Below, piece after piece: positions 42,859 to 52,412 of a DNA stretch of 64,000 nucleotides (positions within the stretch are counted from its first letter, which is position 1; every line of letters starts with the position of its first letter). A model generated the notes under the pieces. It was not told where the DNA came from. It saw only the letters and a list, made by a program, of their open reading frames with translations, and ran no database searches. The translations under genes were made by a program, and so were the position numbers. The DNA comes from Gordonia effusa NBRC 100432 (GTDB taxonomy: Bacteria > Actinomycetota > Actinomycetes > Mycobacteriales > Mycobacteriaceae), in contig NZ_BAEH01000121.1 of the NCBI RefSeq assembly GCF_000241305.1, forward strand, positions 1 through 64,000. The letters are read 5' to 3'.

Positions 42859-43806
42859 TCACCACGACTGCGTCGCAACGCGCAGGAAGTTGCCACCTAG
42901 CACCGCGACGATGTCATCGTCTGCCCAACCTCGTTGTGCGAGATGCGATCCCAACGTGATAAACACTTCCGGCGACATCCACTGAATTGGCCCCCATCTC
43001 GTGTACGACTCGTCGAAAAGATCCGGGTTGGCGGTGACTTCTGCGAGGAAATCCGCCGAATCGAATGAATGGTCAGTACTCACCCCAACATGATCGATGC
43101 CGATCAACTCAACCGCGTACTCGAGATGCGTGGTCATCGCATCGAGCGTAGGGGTGTTGGGGCCCAAGAAGATTCCAACGCCGGTAATACCGACCACTCC
43201 GCCGGTTGCCGCACATGCCCGCGCTTGATCGTCGGTGATATTTCGCGGGTGTTCCCACACCGCCCGCATACACGAGTGGCTATAGACGACTGGTTTCGAG
43301 GAGACATCGCACATGTCGATCCCGGTTCGTGAACTGCAATGCGATCCGTCTGGCACAACGCCGGCCGCGTTCATTTCGGCAACGAGGCTCCGACCCCATC
43401 GAGTCAACCCGGTGTCGTCGGCGTCGAGACAGCCGCATCCCGCCGCGTTCGCATTGTTGTAAGTCGGCAACATGGTTCGAACGCCAAGCCGGGCGAAAGT
43501 GTGTAGATTGTCGAGATCTCCATCGAGCGGTCCGGAGTCTTCGAGATCAAACACCACCGCGATATCGCCTGCGGCACTGGATGTTTGGAGTTCGTCGACG
43601 CCGGACACCGTCGAGAGCCCATCGCGATCGGCGATCATTCTCCGATAGTGATTGAGCAGCACAAGCGAGTCGGCAAAACTGTGTGGCGCATATCCCGCGT
43701 TCACCGAAATCAGCGTCGTGCCGTCGCGCTGATAGCGCAGCAGCTCGCCCACATCGGCGTCGACCTGCAACGGCAGGCATGCGTGCTGATCCCACAGGAG
43801 GTTCAC
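42859..43806 (-). CDS. Membrane-dipeptidase-family (M19) protein
   Basis: 315 residues from GTG 43806 (VNLLWDQHACLPLQ); the frame is open 35 codons further upstream without family character. It shows M19 features: the N-terminal DxH metal-binding site (WDQHACLP), FDLEDSGPLDGDLDN, the second metal His in PVVYSHSCMRAVWEHPRNIT, the region GIDHVGVSTDHSFDS and the C-terminal VLGGNFLRVA. It hydrolyses dipeptides, but substrate and location are not evident, and no signal peptide is visible. Convergent with the OpgC-like gene. Confidence 0.85.
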   Translation of the reverse strand: MNLLWDQHACLPLQVDADVGELLRYQRDGTTLISVNAGYAPHSFADSLVLLNHYRRMIADRDGLSTVSGVDELQTSSAAGDIAVVFDLEDSGPLDGDLDNLHTFARLGVRTMLPTYNNANAAGCGCLDADDTGLTRWGRSLVAEMNAAGVVPDGSHCSSRTGIDMCDVSSKPVVYSHSCMRAVWEHPRNITDDQARACAATGGVVGITGVGIFLGPNTPTLDAMTTHLEYAVELIGIDHVGVSTDHSFDSADFLAEVTANPDLFDESYTRWGPIQWMSPEVFITLGSHLAQRGWADDDIVAVLGGNFLRVATQSW

Positions 43807-43922
43807 CGCTCCATCCTGACATGAAAGAATCACCGGCCACCGACCACTCACTCGACACCGACAAGGAGGCGCGGCGCATGGCATACCCGAACGTGCCCAC
43901 GAACTCGGCACATCAACCGAAG

Positions 43923-44714
43923 CTAGCTGAGAGCACCCGGAGTTCCGCCACCGCCGCCATCGACGGCAATCCGCTGTCCTGTCACATACGACGACTCTTG
44001 CGAAACCAGGAAGGCGACTACCCCGGCCACGTCCTCAGGTGTGCACACCCGTCCGAATGGCATGACGGCCGCGAGGTCTTCGATCGAACCGCCACCGGTA
44101 GTTGCCTTCACGAGGCGGCGGCCCATCTCGGTTTCCACGAGGCCCGGCGCAACGATATTCGCGCGAATCCCGTTCCCGCGTTCCTCGAGCGCCAGCGTGC
44201 GGATAGCGGTTTCCAACGCCGATTTCGCCATCGCGTATGGCGCTGTATAAGGCCCCGGAGCTGCCGCCACGACACTGGAGATCGCAACGACATCACCCCG
44301 CTGCGCCTGCCGCATTCCTGGTAATACCTTGCGCAACAGGTTGATTGGGCCCAAGGTATGAACACTGAGCAAGCGCAGATACTCATCTTCCGGAGTGTCT
44401 ACGACGCCGCGGCCGCGACTCGCGACTCCGGCGTTGCTGACCAATAGATCGACCGGGCCGAGGTCGGCGGTGATCGCATCCACCATCACGTCGAGAGCTC
44501 CCGCGTCATCGATCGACGCGGCGTACGCGGAGGCACGACCACCAGATTCTTCGATGGCACGCACCGTGTCGGCGGCTGCCTGATCATCGCGCCGGTAGTT
44601 GACTGCTACGGCGGCACCGTCGGCACCTAGTCGACGGGCGATCGCCGCACCGACACCGCGTGACGCGCCCGTCACCAATGCCACACGTCCGTGCAGTGGT
44701 TTACCGTCCGTCAT
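43923..44714 (-). CDS. Short-chain dehydrogenase/reductase (FabG-like)
   Basis: 263-residue SDR with the cofactor motif VTGASRGVGAAIARRLGADG, LLVSNAGVASRG, catalytic Ser in AISSVVAAAPGPY with Tyr and Lys in YTAPYAMAKSALETA, and the C-terminal SSYVTGQRIAVDGGGGGTPG. NAD(P)-dependent reduction of a keto or 3-oxoacyl substrate is expected; the substrate is not evident. The gene is monocistronic and separated from the next one by a palindromic element. Confidence 0.9.
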   Translation of the reverse strand: MTDGKPLHGRVALVTGASRGVGAAIARRLGADGAAVAVNYRRDDQAAADTVRAIEESGGRASAYAASIDDAGALDVMVDAITADLGPVDLLVSNAGVASRGRGVVDTPEDEYLRLLSVHTLGPINLLRKVLPGMRQAQRGDVVAISSVVAAAPGPYTAPYAMAKSALETAIRTLALEERGNGIRANIVAPGLVETEMGRRLVKATTGGGSIEDLAAVMPFGRVCTPEDVAGVVAFLVSQESSYVTGQRIAVDGGGGGTPGALS

Positions 44715-44764
44715 AGTCGTCCTCTCGAAAGGTTGTAGTTATCAATCAACCTAACCCGGCTTCG

Positions 44765-44837
44765 GGGAAAATCGTCCGAATAACCTCCCGCCGGGGGCAT
44801 ATTGCCCTAGGTGGCCAACTATTCGGACGATTTTCCC
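44765..44837. repeat. Palindromic element, family A, copy 2 (73 bp)
   Basis: Inverted arms GGGAAAATCGTCCGAATA (44765-44782) and TATTCGGACGATTTTCCC (44820-44837) surround the inner hairpin GGGCA-TAT-TGCCC. Same length and architecture as 5822-5894, in a gap between convergent or unrelated genes. Confidence 0.85.
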
Positions 44838-44850
44838 GACCCTCGGTCAC

Positions 44851-46383
44851 CTACGAATCGCGGTCCACCTCATGCAAGATGCCGCGTCCGATGGCCTCGC
44901 GGATCACCGGCATCGCGGCCTGAGCCAACGCGTCGGCGTCCACACCGTGAAATCCCGCCAATAGCTCCACCAGCGCACCAAGTGGCACTTCACCACGGCA
45001 TCCCGCTAACAATGCCTTCGATACCTCGTCGAGTCCGAGAGCCGCACCGGGGCCACCCGGACGCCGCACCACATGCGAAATCGATTGCCACCCTTGATCT
45101 CCCGGTAATGATTGCTCTTCGAGCAGGACCGGCGCCGTGGACAACGGCAACGCCAGCAGCTCGGCGTCGGTCACGTCGGCCAGATAGCGTTGCCGCGCGA
45201 GGAACGCTTCTGCTTCCGGTCCGGTCACCTCTTCCCCAGCGCCAGTGATCTCCTCTAACACGTGCAGCGGTGCGGAATCATCACCAATATCTTTGGCGCG
45301 CAACGTGATAACCCCCATACCGATGCCGACGACGCCGTTCGCATCGAACCAGTCGGCCCATGCGCCGGCACGTTCGGCCAGCACCTCCGCCGACTCCCCC
45401 GCATCGGCAAGCCATAGTGAGATATAGGAGATGGGATCGGCGAGTTCCCGTTGCACCAGCCATACATCCAGCGGATAGTCGGCAAGCCACTCCCTCGGCC
45501 GCGCTTGCCAGTCCTCAGTGTCGAAGACCATCCAGTTAGCGAGCACAGTCGCCGTCCCACTCGGTGCCAGATGCGCGGGGAGATCGGCAATGAGCTTGGC
45601 GCACAACTCATCACCACTGACACCCGAGTCACGGTAGATATAGTCCCGTGCGCCCGCCCCGACGACGAACGGTGGATTTGAGACAATCAGCTCAAACTGT
45701 TGGCCAGCAACTGGGTCGAATAGACTGCCATTGCGCAGATCCCAGGTCATGCCGTTGAGGCGTGCTGTCGCACGTGCCAAGGCAAGCGCTCGATCATTGG
45801 TATCGGTCGCGACGATCTCATCCGCGTGTGCCGAGAGATGCAGAGCCTGGATTCCACAACCTGTGCCTAGATCCAGTGCCCTGCGAGCCGGGCGCCGAAT
45901 CACCGCGCGCGCCAACGAAATCGACGCGCCGCCGATTCCCAGAACGTGGTCGTGGTTCACCGGCCCGTCGCGCAGGCCCGCATCCTGATCGGAGACGACA
46001 AGATAGTCACCGGCATCGTCGGCGTGCGGCCGGATATCCAACACGCTGCGGTACTCGCCAACGCCAACGGCCTCCAGCACACCGTTGGCGAGCAGATCAT
46101 TAATATGCGTCGTCGAAAATGCCCGCCGCACAGCAGATTCGTCAATTGACTCCGCGAGGAGGAAGAGCCGGATCAGCGCCACCAACGCCGGGGATTTCGC
46201 CTCGGCCGCAACACAGGCACGCTGTGCGGGCCACCACGCCCCCGCAGCGAGAGCAGCATCTGCTTCGTCACCGAGGAGTGCTGACACGCCAGTGCCGTTG
46301 TAGCCCGCCGCGCGAAGGTCGATGCCGAGGGAATCGACGACGGATAGGTCAGCTAGCGGGTGGGCAGACATGTCGGCACTCAT
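44851..46383 (-). CDS. Class I SAM-dependent methyltransferase with N-terminal helical domain
   Basis: 510 residues from ATG 46383 (a second ATG is four codons later). An N-terminal helical region of about 160 residues (ALLGDEADAALAAGAWWPAQ) precedes a HemK-like methyltransferase core: LDLGTGCGIQALHLSAHADE, ATDTNDRALALARATARLNG, and catalytic NPPF in LIVSNPPFVVGAGARDY. Acidic linker and C-terminal winged-helix-like part follow. NPPF enzymes methylate N5 of glutamine or adenine N6. The specific target is unknown; the architecture is typical of an uncharacterised actinobacterial family. Confidence 0.85.
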   Translation of the reverse strand: MSADMSAHPLADLSVVDSLGIDLRAAGYNGTGVSALLGDEADAALAAGAWWPAQRACVAAEAKSPALVALIRLFLLAESIDESAVRRAFSTTHINDLLANGVLEAVGVGEYRSVLDIRPHADDAGDYLVVSDQDAGLRDGPVNHDHVLGIGGASISLARAVIRRPARRALDLGTGCGIQALHLSAHADEIVATDTNDRALALARATARLNGMTWDLRNGSLFDPVAGQQFELIVSNPPFVVGAGARDYIYRDSGVSGDELCAKLIADLPAHLAPSGTATVLANWMVFDTEDWQARPREWLADYPLDVWLVQRELADPISYISLWLADAGESAEVLAERAGAWADWFDANGVVGIGMGVITLRAKDIGDDSAPLHVLEEITGAGEEVTGPEAEAFLARQRYLADVTDAELLALPLSTAPVLLEEQSLPGDQGWQSISHVVRRPGGPGAALGLDEVSKALLAGCRGEVPLGALVELLAGFHGVDADALAQAAMPVIREAIGRGILHEVDRDS

Positions 46384-46621
46384 AGCGGCTCAATCTACCG
46401 GCGGACGGGCCCACCCCACCAGAATGGGTCGAGCCGGAAGGACATCACACCTGTGGGATCGGAACCGCCTCGACAACTGCGGCCGACGTCTTCAGATCAG
46501 ATAGCGGCGATTAATCTACCCAAACGAAGGCCTATCCGATCGATTCTTCCGGTCACATTGCCGCACTTGACGATTCCACGGAACTGTTGCCGCCCGACGG
46601 CGCCAAATGATAGAGACAGTT

Positions 46622-47425
46622 ATGACTAATGAAACGTCCCTAGCCGTCCTTGTCGAGAATCGCGGCCACGTCGCCGTCATCACCATCAACCGTCCAGAGG
46701 CACGTAATGCGGTGAACTCCGCTGTCGCCGACGGCTTGGGTATCGCGCTGGAAGAGGCCGATCAAAATCCGGAGATCCGTGCGATCGTGCTGACCGGCAG
46801 CGGCGACAGATCATTCTGCGCCGGCGCCGACCTCAAAGCGATCGCCAGCGGCGAGGGAATCAGCCCGACCGATCCGGCCCATCAAAAGTGGGGTTTCGCT
46901 GGCGTCGTCAGCCACTCAATCAGCACACCGGTCATCGCCGCCGTGAACGGGACCGCCCTCGGCGGCGGAACCGAGATCGTCCTGGCAAGCGACCTCGCGA
47001 TCGCCGCCGAACGAGCAACCTTCGGTCTCCCGGAGGTCAAACGCGGCCTCATCGCTGGCGCGGGTGGTGCGTTTCGGATCGTGGACGCTCTGCCTAAAAA
47101 GGTTGGCATGGAGATCCTATTGACCGGACGTGCGATTAGCGCCACCCACGCCGCGGAACTCGGCCTCATCAACCGGGTCGTGCCTGACGCGGATGTCGTC
47201 GACGCCGCCATCGAACTCGCCGAGGAGATTGCCGCCAACGCACCGCTCGCCGTTCAAGCGTCCAAACGTCTCGCGCGAGGCATCTTCGACGGCGGGGTCC
47301 CGAGCGAGGACGCTCAATGGGCAGCCAACACCAAGGAGATCATCTCCGTCTTCTCTAGCAAGGACGCACAGGAAGGCCCTCGCGCGTTCGCCGAGAAACG
47401 CGCGCCGAAGTGGCGCGCGCAGTAG
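46622..47425 (+). CDS. Enoyl-CoA hydratase/isomerase (crotonase family)
   Basis: The second ATG (46622, MTNETSLAVLVENRGHVAVI) is preferred; an ATG at 46607 would add five residues. 267 residues. Oxyanion-hole motifs are GDRSFCAGADLKAIASGEG and NGTALGGGTEIVLASDLAIA. The active-site Glu region is ATFGLPEVKRGLIAGAGGAF. The likely role is hydration of enoyl-CoA in fatty-acid degradation. It ends just before a strong terminator. Confidence 0.92.
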   Translation: MTNETSLAVLVENRGHVAVITINRPEARNAVNSAVADGLGIALEEADQNPEIRAIVLTGSGDRSFCAGADLKAIASGEGISPTDPAHQKWGFAGVVSHSISTPVIAAVNGTALGGGTEIVLASDLAIAAERATFGLPEVKRGLIAGAGGAFRIVDALPKKVGMEILLTGRAISATHAAELGLINRVVPDADVVDAAIELAEEIAANAPLAVQASKRLARGIFDGGVPSEDAQWAANTKEIISVFSSKDAQEGPRAFAEKRAPKWRAQ

Positions 47426-47441
47426 CGAATTATCATTGCCG

Positions 47442-47473
47442 CAGGGCCGGTCGGCGACACGCCGCCGGCCCTG
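47442..47473 (+). terminator. Terminator after crotonase gene
   Basis: CAGGGCCGG (47442-47450) pairs with CCGGCCCTG (47465-47473), with an inner CGGCG/CGCCG helix and ATTCTTTCC downstream. From here to 47821 (about 350 bp) I see no gene, only the upstream region of the TetR gene. Confidence 0.8.
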
Positions 47474-47821
47474 ATTCTTTCCTCCGCATTAAGGTACTCG
47501 GAACAAAAATTTCTGAGCCATGGCTTCTCTGGTGACGCCCTCCCGCGATTGCCACTGGCTGACGTAACGCGTCATACGACATTCGTCAGCAGCCTGAAAC
47601 GCGAAACGTACTGGCGCACCGCATATCTCAGATTGCCATCCGAACCGCACCGATCTCGATCAGAGGCGGAGTCAGCCCCTTCCCGACTAGGCTGCGACAC
47701 GCTCATGTCGCATAGGTGGACCGCCGATCGATCCGAAACCTATTCTTGGTAGCTAGCCGTGCGCAAAGGGGGACGCCATAGTGGGGTTTCCGCCAGTCGG
47801 ACATCAAACGAAAGGTGCGTC

Positions 47822-48445
47822 ATGCCACGCCCATCCAAGCCTCTGATCAGTCGAGATGCCGTAATACGGACTTCAATAGAAATCATCGACTCTGAGGGCT
47901 TAGATGCGTTCAGTCTGCCAAAACTGGCCAAGCACCTCGGAGTGCGAGCGCCATCGCTCTACCACCACTTCGCCGACAAGAACGAAATTCTTACTGAGGT
48001 CGCCCGCTATATCGCCGATACCACGGTGGCAATACCGCGACGCAAACCTGGCGATGATTGGCCGGAGTTCTTTGTCGCGCTGTCGCTGAATCTCCGACAG
48101 TCAATACTGCGGCATCGGAACGCCGCTCCTGTTCTGCTGCAACACCTTCCGCGAGATCTCTTCATTGCGACTTACGAGGACACCGCCCGTTTCCTACTCG
48201 ATTCGGGCGTGCCGACCAAATTGCATGTGCGCATTCTCGACGGCTTGGAAAGCTTAACCATCGGCGCGGTACTGATGGAGGCAATGCGTAAGCCGAGCAC
48301 CAAGTCGACGATCTTCCCGAACGTGAGCCCCAACTCGCAACCACTGTTGGCCGAGGCGCTCGCGTGTAACGAGCTGACACCGAAACAACTGTTTGAAGAG
48401 ACTGTGCGGAGCTATCTGTACGGAATCGTCAGAGACAATATGTGA
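47822..48445 (+). CDS. TetR-family regulator
   Basis: ATG 47822 (MPRPSKPLISRDAVIRTSIE) has AAAGG six bases upstream; 207 residues. The HTH region FSLPKLAKHLGVRAPSLYHHFADK is of the TetR/TetR_C class (tetracycline-repressor type, ligand-responsive). The C-terminal domain (LDGLESLTIGAVLMEAMRKP) binds an unknown ligand. It is flanked by a gap upstream and converges on crotonase genes. Confidence 0.9.
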   Translation: MPRPSKPLISRDAVIRTSIEIIDSEGLDAFSLPKLAKHLGVRAPSLYHHFADKNEILTEVARYIADTTVAIPRRKPGDDWPEFFVALSLNLRQSILRHRNAAPVLLQHLPRDLFIATYEDTARFLLDSGVPTKLHVRILDGLESLTIGAVLMEAMRKPSTKSTIFPNVSPNSQPLLAEALACNELTPKQLFEETVRSYLYGIVRDNM

Positions 48446-48603
48446 GCGCACACTAGGCCGCCGCGAGGCGCAGGTAACTGCCTCCATCGCGAGTGCGCAG
48501 ACGAACTCGCGACTCGGTGCGTCCAGAGAGATATCGCGCGGCGACGGGCCGCCCCCGACAGAGTCGGGGTAGAGGTTCTCATGCCATGACGGGCCTCCCA
48601 GGC

Positions 48604-49380
48604 TCAGCGGTGCGTGAAGTTTGGCTCACGCTTCTCGACGAAGGCGGCCATCCCCTCTGTCTGATCATCGGTCGCGAACGTCGAGTAGAACAACGCCCGC
48701 TCGGCTCGCACGCCTTCGGCGAGAGTCGATTCAAAGGCGCGGTTGACCGCCTCTTTGGCCGCCGCCGTCGCCAGAGCAGACTTACCCGCGACGACCCGGG
48801 CCGCGTCGATGGCGGTGGCCAATGTTTCCTCGGTCGGAACGACTCGAGATACCAGGCCGGCGCGCTCAGCCTCATCGACCTTCATTTGCCGACCGGTCAG
48901 GATCATGTCCATCGCCTTGGATTTGCCGACCGCGCGGGTAAGCCGCTGCGAACCGCCGATCCCCGGAATAACGCCGAGGTTGATCTCCGGCTGCCCGAAG
49001 ACCGCGTTCTCACCGGCGATGATGATGTCGCAAAGCATCGCCAATTCGCAGCCGCCACCCAGGGCGTAACCGTTGACCGCGGCGATTATCGGGGTGCGCA
49101 GCCGGGTGAGGTCGTCCCAGGCGGCGAAGAACTGCTGGCCGACGACGTCGGCATACGACTGGGACGACATCTCCTTGATGTCGGCACCAGCCGCGAACGC
49201 CCGCTCGGATCCGGTGATGACAATGGCACCAATGCCAGTGTCCGCGTCGAGTTCCGTTGCGGCGCTGACGACTTCGTTCATGAGTTCGGTGTTGAGCGCG
49301 TTGAGCGCCTTGGGACGGTTGAGGGTGATGACGCCGACGCGGCCGTCACGGGTGAGCAGGATGGTGGTGGGGTCGGTCAT
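48604..49380 (-). CDS. Enoyl-CoA hydratase (EchA8-like)
   Basis: 258 residues from ATG 49380 ([20 protein letters not shown]). Motifs: [20 protein letters not shown] (oxyanion hole and first catalytic Glu region), [20 protein letters not shown] and [20 protein letters not shown] (second Glu). Very close to the standard bacterial short-chain enoyl-CoA hydratase of beta-oxidation. Followed on the same strand, upstream, by a 3-hydroxyisobutyryl-CoA hydrolase-like gene at 34-bp distance, a possible operon. Confidence 0.94.
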   Translation of the reverse strand: MTDPTTILLTRDGRVGVITLNRPKALNALNTELMNEVVSAATELDADTGIGAIVITGSERAFAAGADIKEMSSQSYADVVGQQFFAAWDDLTRLRTPIIAAVNGYALGGGCELAMLCDIIIAGENAVFGQPEINLGVIPGIGGSQRLTRAVGKSKAMDMILTGRQMKVDEAERAGLVSRVVPTEETLATAIDAARVVAGKSALATAAAKEAVNRAFESTLAEGVRAERALFYSTFATDDQTEGMAAFVEKREPNFTHR

Positions 49381-49414
49381 AACATTCCATTCAGAGTGGG
49401 AAGCATTGTCAGCG

Positions 49415-50521
49415 TTAGATATTCAGTTCGACGTCGTCGGGCAGCGGCGCGAAGAACTCGTCCACCGTCTCGGCGGACACATCATCGAGGGATGCAGGCC
49501 GCCACGACGGGTTGCGATCCTTGTCGATAACCTGGGCGCGGATCCCCTCGGCGAGGTCGGGGTGCAACAAGGACCTTAGCGACACACGAAACTCTCTGCG
49601 TAGTGAATCAGCTAGCGAGGCAGACGTTTTCGCCTTCCGTAGCGAACGCAGTGCCACAGTCAACGCGGTCGGACTCTTACTCTCAATCTTGTCCGCTACT
49701 TTGCTTGCCTCGCTGGTTCCTAACGCACGGCACGCGGCGACGATCTCGGGAACTGAATCTTGCGCGAATACCTCGCCGATCCAGTCGGCTTGCTCTACGA
49801 GCGCGGATTCCGGCGGAGTTTGCGCATACGCGGCAAGGGCGTCGGCCACCGACTTCGATGCCAGCGCTGCGCGAAAGTCGTCAAGAGCGACGGCGGGAAT
49901 GTAGTGATCGGCGAGGCCGAGCGCGATAGCGTCGGCGCCCGACAGAGCGGAGGTAGTCAACGCCAAGTAGGTACCGAATTCGTTCGGTACGCGAGCCAGC
50001 AGATGGGTGCCGCCGACGTCGGGTACGAATCCAATGCCGACCTCAGGCATCGCGAGTCGAGTTCGATCGGTGACGACACGGGTGTTTCCATGAGCGGAGA
50101 TGCCGACGCCGCCACCCATCACAATGCCGTCCATGAGCGCCACATACGGCTTGGGGTACCGAGCGATGTAGTCGTTGAGGCGATATTCGTCGGCCCAGAA
50201 GACCGCCGAACCGCATGCGGCCGCGTCAGCGTCGGTTGCCGAGTTCTCAGTATCTCGGCCCGAGAGACCCTGTGCGTCGGCGTGAATCGCGACGATATCG
50301 CCGCCCGCGCACAGACCGCGCTCCCCAGCTCCAGCGACGACGACGGCCGCGACCGAATCGTCGGCCTCCCAAGCGCGCAGGTGTTCGTCGAGGATGCCGG
50401 CCATTTCGTGGTCGAGCGCGTTGATCGATGCCGGGCGGTTGAGCACCAGGGTCGCTGCCGAACCGGAAACGAAGGAGAGGACCGATGGCGTTTGCTGCTC
50501 TTGCGGTGGTACGTCCGTCAT
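49415..50521 (-). CDS. 3-hydroxyisobutyryl-CoA hydrolase-like protein
   Basis: 368 residues, the length of the HIBCH branch of the crotonase superfamily. Features: [38 protein letters not shown] and [20 protein letters not shown], and a C-terminal extension. HIBCH enzymes release 3-hydroxyisobutyrate in valine breakdown. The neighbouring EchA8-like gene fits a degradative operon. Start ATG 50521. Confidence 0.9.
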   Translation of the reverse strand: MTDVPPQEQQTPSVLSFVSGSAATLVLNRPASINALDHEMAGILDEHLRAWEADDSVAAVVVAGAGERGLCAGGDIVAIHADAQGLSGRDTENSATDADAAACGSAVFWADEYRLNDYIARYPKPYVALMDGIVMGGGVGISAHGNTRVVTDRTRLAMPEVGIGFVPDVGGTHLLARVPNEFGTYLALTTSALSGADAIALGLADHYIPAVALDDFRAALASKSVADALAAYAQTPPESALVEQADWIGEVFAQDSVPEIVAACRALGTSEASKVADKIESKSPTALTVALRSLRKAKTSASLADSLRREFRVSLRSLLHPDLAEGIRAQVIDKDRNPSWRPASLDDVSAETVDEFFAPLPDDVELNI

Positions 50522-50606
50522 CGAATCTGCCTCCTGGCCGTCCGGGGCGGTGTTGCCCTCCGAACAGATACTTGCATACCCTAGTAATTATTGTCGAGGT
50601 TGGGTA

Positions 50607-51350
50607 TCAATCGCACGAGTCGAGAACTCGCGACATCGCATCGCGCTCGGCGGGTGTCACCCACACGCCGTATGTCGCCTTGACCGCGATCTGCCGCGAG
50701 ATATACGTGCAGCGGTAAGACTTGTTGGGCGGCAACCACGTTGCGGCGTCGCCTGCACTCTTTTGACGATTAGCCGCTCCATCAACCGCTTGCAGGTTAG
50801 CTGGGTCGTTGGCGAATTCGAGGCGCTTGCCCGATGTCCACTGCTGCGCCCCCTTTTGCCACGCATCGGCAAGGGCAACGACATGATCGATCTGCACTTG
50901 GTTGGACGTTCGCTCGCCGCGGACGAAGTCGATGATCTTGCCCGTGTAGCGATCGTGTAGTGTGCCGCGCTCGACCTTGCAGGTCCCCGACCGTAGGACG
51001 ACAGCAACCAGATCGCGCCGAAGTATGTCGTCGCGAGTATCGCAGCCGTTGTGTCCACCCGCGATTGAGACGTTGTCGTCCCATGCCCGCCCGAACTTGC
51101 TGCGGCCGTAGCCCGTTTTGGGCGCACGCCCCTTGACCGTGAGGGAATGGAGCAACGCACGAGACGATTCTCCCACTCGAGTTGTCGGGCGCCCACCGAG
51201 CTGTGGCGAAGTAGGTTGCGTTGCAACGGAAATCGATGAGATTCGTGAGGCCGGCGCGTCACTCGTTTGCTGCCCGGGTTCATCCACCGCGGTACATCCG
51301 CCAATCGCCACTACACACAGCAACATTGCCATCGCGCGCACGCGCATCAC
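50607..51350 (-). CDS. Secreted/lipoprotein HNH nuclease-like (DUF1524)
   Basis: 247 residues; signal with lipobox IGGC (Cys about residue 19). The HNH-type (DUF1524/GmrSD C-terminal-like) region is GRAWDDNVSIAGGHNGCDTR, QIDHVVALADAWQKGAQQW and RLEFANDPANLQAVDGAANR (His and Asn residues). The Cys residues in the central region (NGCDTRDD, GTCKVE) may form disulphides. Nuclease activity outside the cell, perhaps in nutrient uptake or in competition, is a guess. Start at 51350. Confidence 0.82.
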   Translation of the reverse strand: MMRVRAMAMLLCVVAIGGCTAVDEPGQQTSDAPASRISSISVATQPTSPQLGGRPTTRVGESSRALLHSLTVKGRAPKTGYGRSKFGRAWDDNVSIAGGHNGCDTRDDILRRDLVAVVLRSGTCKVERGTLHDRYTGKIIDFVRGERTSNQVQIDHVVALADAWQKGAQQWTSGKRLEFANDPANLQAVDGAANRQKSAGDAATWLPPNKSYRCTYISRQIAVKATYGVWVTPAERDAMSRVLDSCD

Positions 51351-51555
51351 TCACCTCTGTCACCAATCTCAACAGCCGCGGATCGGCTCGGTTCATGGTG
51401 ACACGAAGCACCGACAATGCTGGCCGGCCGACGATCATCAGCCCCTACCAGCCAAGGTCGACTACTACCCCACATCGAATTCGGGTTGTACGACAACTAT
51501 TGACGTGTAGTGACGAATACCCGTGGGGTAGAACAAACATCGACGAGTCGTGAGG

Positions 51556-51780
51556 TTACTCGCAGGCGATGCCGTCGCCATCGCGGTCGAGATGGTCGGC
51601 GTATCCATCGTCGCCTTCACGCAACGGCGCTTTTCCGGCGTTCCGCACTTCGGTGCAGTTCTTGTAGTAGGTCGCCGCGGTCGCCCCAGGCGGAGCGGCG
51701 GAAGCGACAGCGGGCACCAACGCGAGCGATGTGGCGAACGCTGTGGCACAGATGAAGGCGGTTGCTCTGCGAATAGTCAT
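51556..51780 (-). CDS. Secreted excalibur calcium-binding protein
   Basis: ATG 51780 (MTIRRATAFICATAFATSLA) starts a signal peptide of about 27 residues. The 74-residue protein ends in an excalibur domain: YYKNCTEVRNAGKAPL and DHLDRDGDGIACE, an EF-hand-like Ca site (DRDGDG) with two Cys. Excalibur domains occur in extracellular proteins, often with nucleases, and here the neighbour is a secreted HNH protein. Confidence 0.88.
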   Translation of the reverse strand: MTIRRATAFICATAFATSLALVPAVASAAPPGATAATYYKNCTEVRNAGKAPLREGDDGYADHLDRDGDGIACE

Positions 51781-51938
51781 CGGGTGTCCTGGCTTTAGGT
51801 CGAGGGTTCGCACCCATGCGACAACTGCACGGTGCCCATTCATCCTGCGCCTACCAAGCGGTCCGCGTTGGCGATTGAGAAATTACGCAGTTAGCTCGCC
51901 TAAGTACGAATAACGTTATGCCGCTTGCTATTTCAGTG

Positions 51939-52124
51939 CTACAGAATCGCAGACATCAACGCGATGAGAAACGACACGATAGCGACCACGATGCCTAGGA
52001 CGAGGGCGATTCGCATCCCGCGGCGACGACGTCGCTCGATCTCCGCGTCGTAACCATCGACGTCGAATTCACCAGGCGCGACGTTGCCTTGGCCTGGCGT
52101 GTAGGGACTCGGAGAATCAGACAT
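51939..52124 (-). CDS. Small single-TM protein
   Basis: 61 residues: an acidic N-terminus (GEFDVDGYDAEIE), then an Arg cluster (RRRRRGMR) and one C-terminal hydrophobic helix (IALVLGIVVAIVSFLIALMS). Tail-anchored orientation expected. Unknown function. Confidence 0.6.
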   Translation of the reverse strand: MSDSPSPYTPGQGNVAPGEFDVDGYDAEIERRRRRGMRIALVLGIVVAIVSFLIALMSAIL

Positions 52125-52281
52125 TGCGCCCCAGCTTATCCGACTGACCCCAATCCTCTACCGATCAGCCGACCTAGGTACCGACGGTCGGCATACCGTT
52201 GCTCCGGTAGCGGCCGGCGTCGTTGACGCTGAGCCGCCGCCCCGGCAGGTATTGCCAGCCGCGTTTCAGGTGATCTGACGA

Positions 52282-52350
52282 CTGGAACTGTCCCCCTCAG
52301 CCGGATGGACGGCGATATAGCGCCTGCTCGCACCACGGGGACAGTTCCAG
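52282..52350. repeat. Palindromic element, family B, copy 1 (69 bp)
   Basis: The ends CTGGAACTGTCCCC (52282-52295) and GGGGACAGTTCCAG (52337-52350) are perfect inverted repeats. The middle has GGCG-ATATAG-CGCC. A near-identical 69-bp copy in the opposite orientation is at 63322-63390. Located in the gap between a small membrane protein and a secreted protein gene. Confidence 0.85.
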
Positions 52351-52412
52351 GGAAATCGGCTGCGGGCGACCATCACTGCCCGGACATATCCGGGCCGTCA
52401 ACCCTCTCCCGT

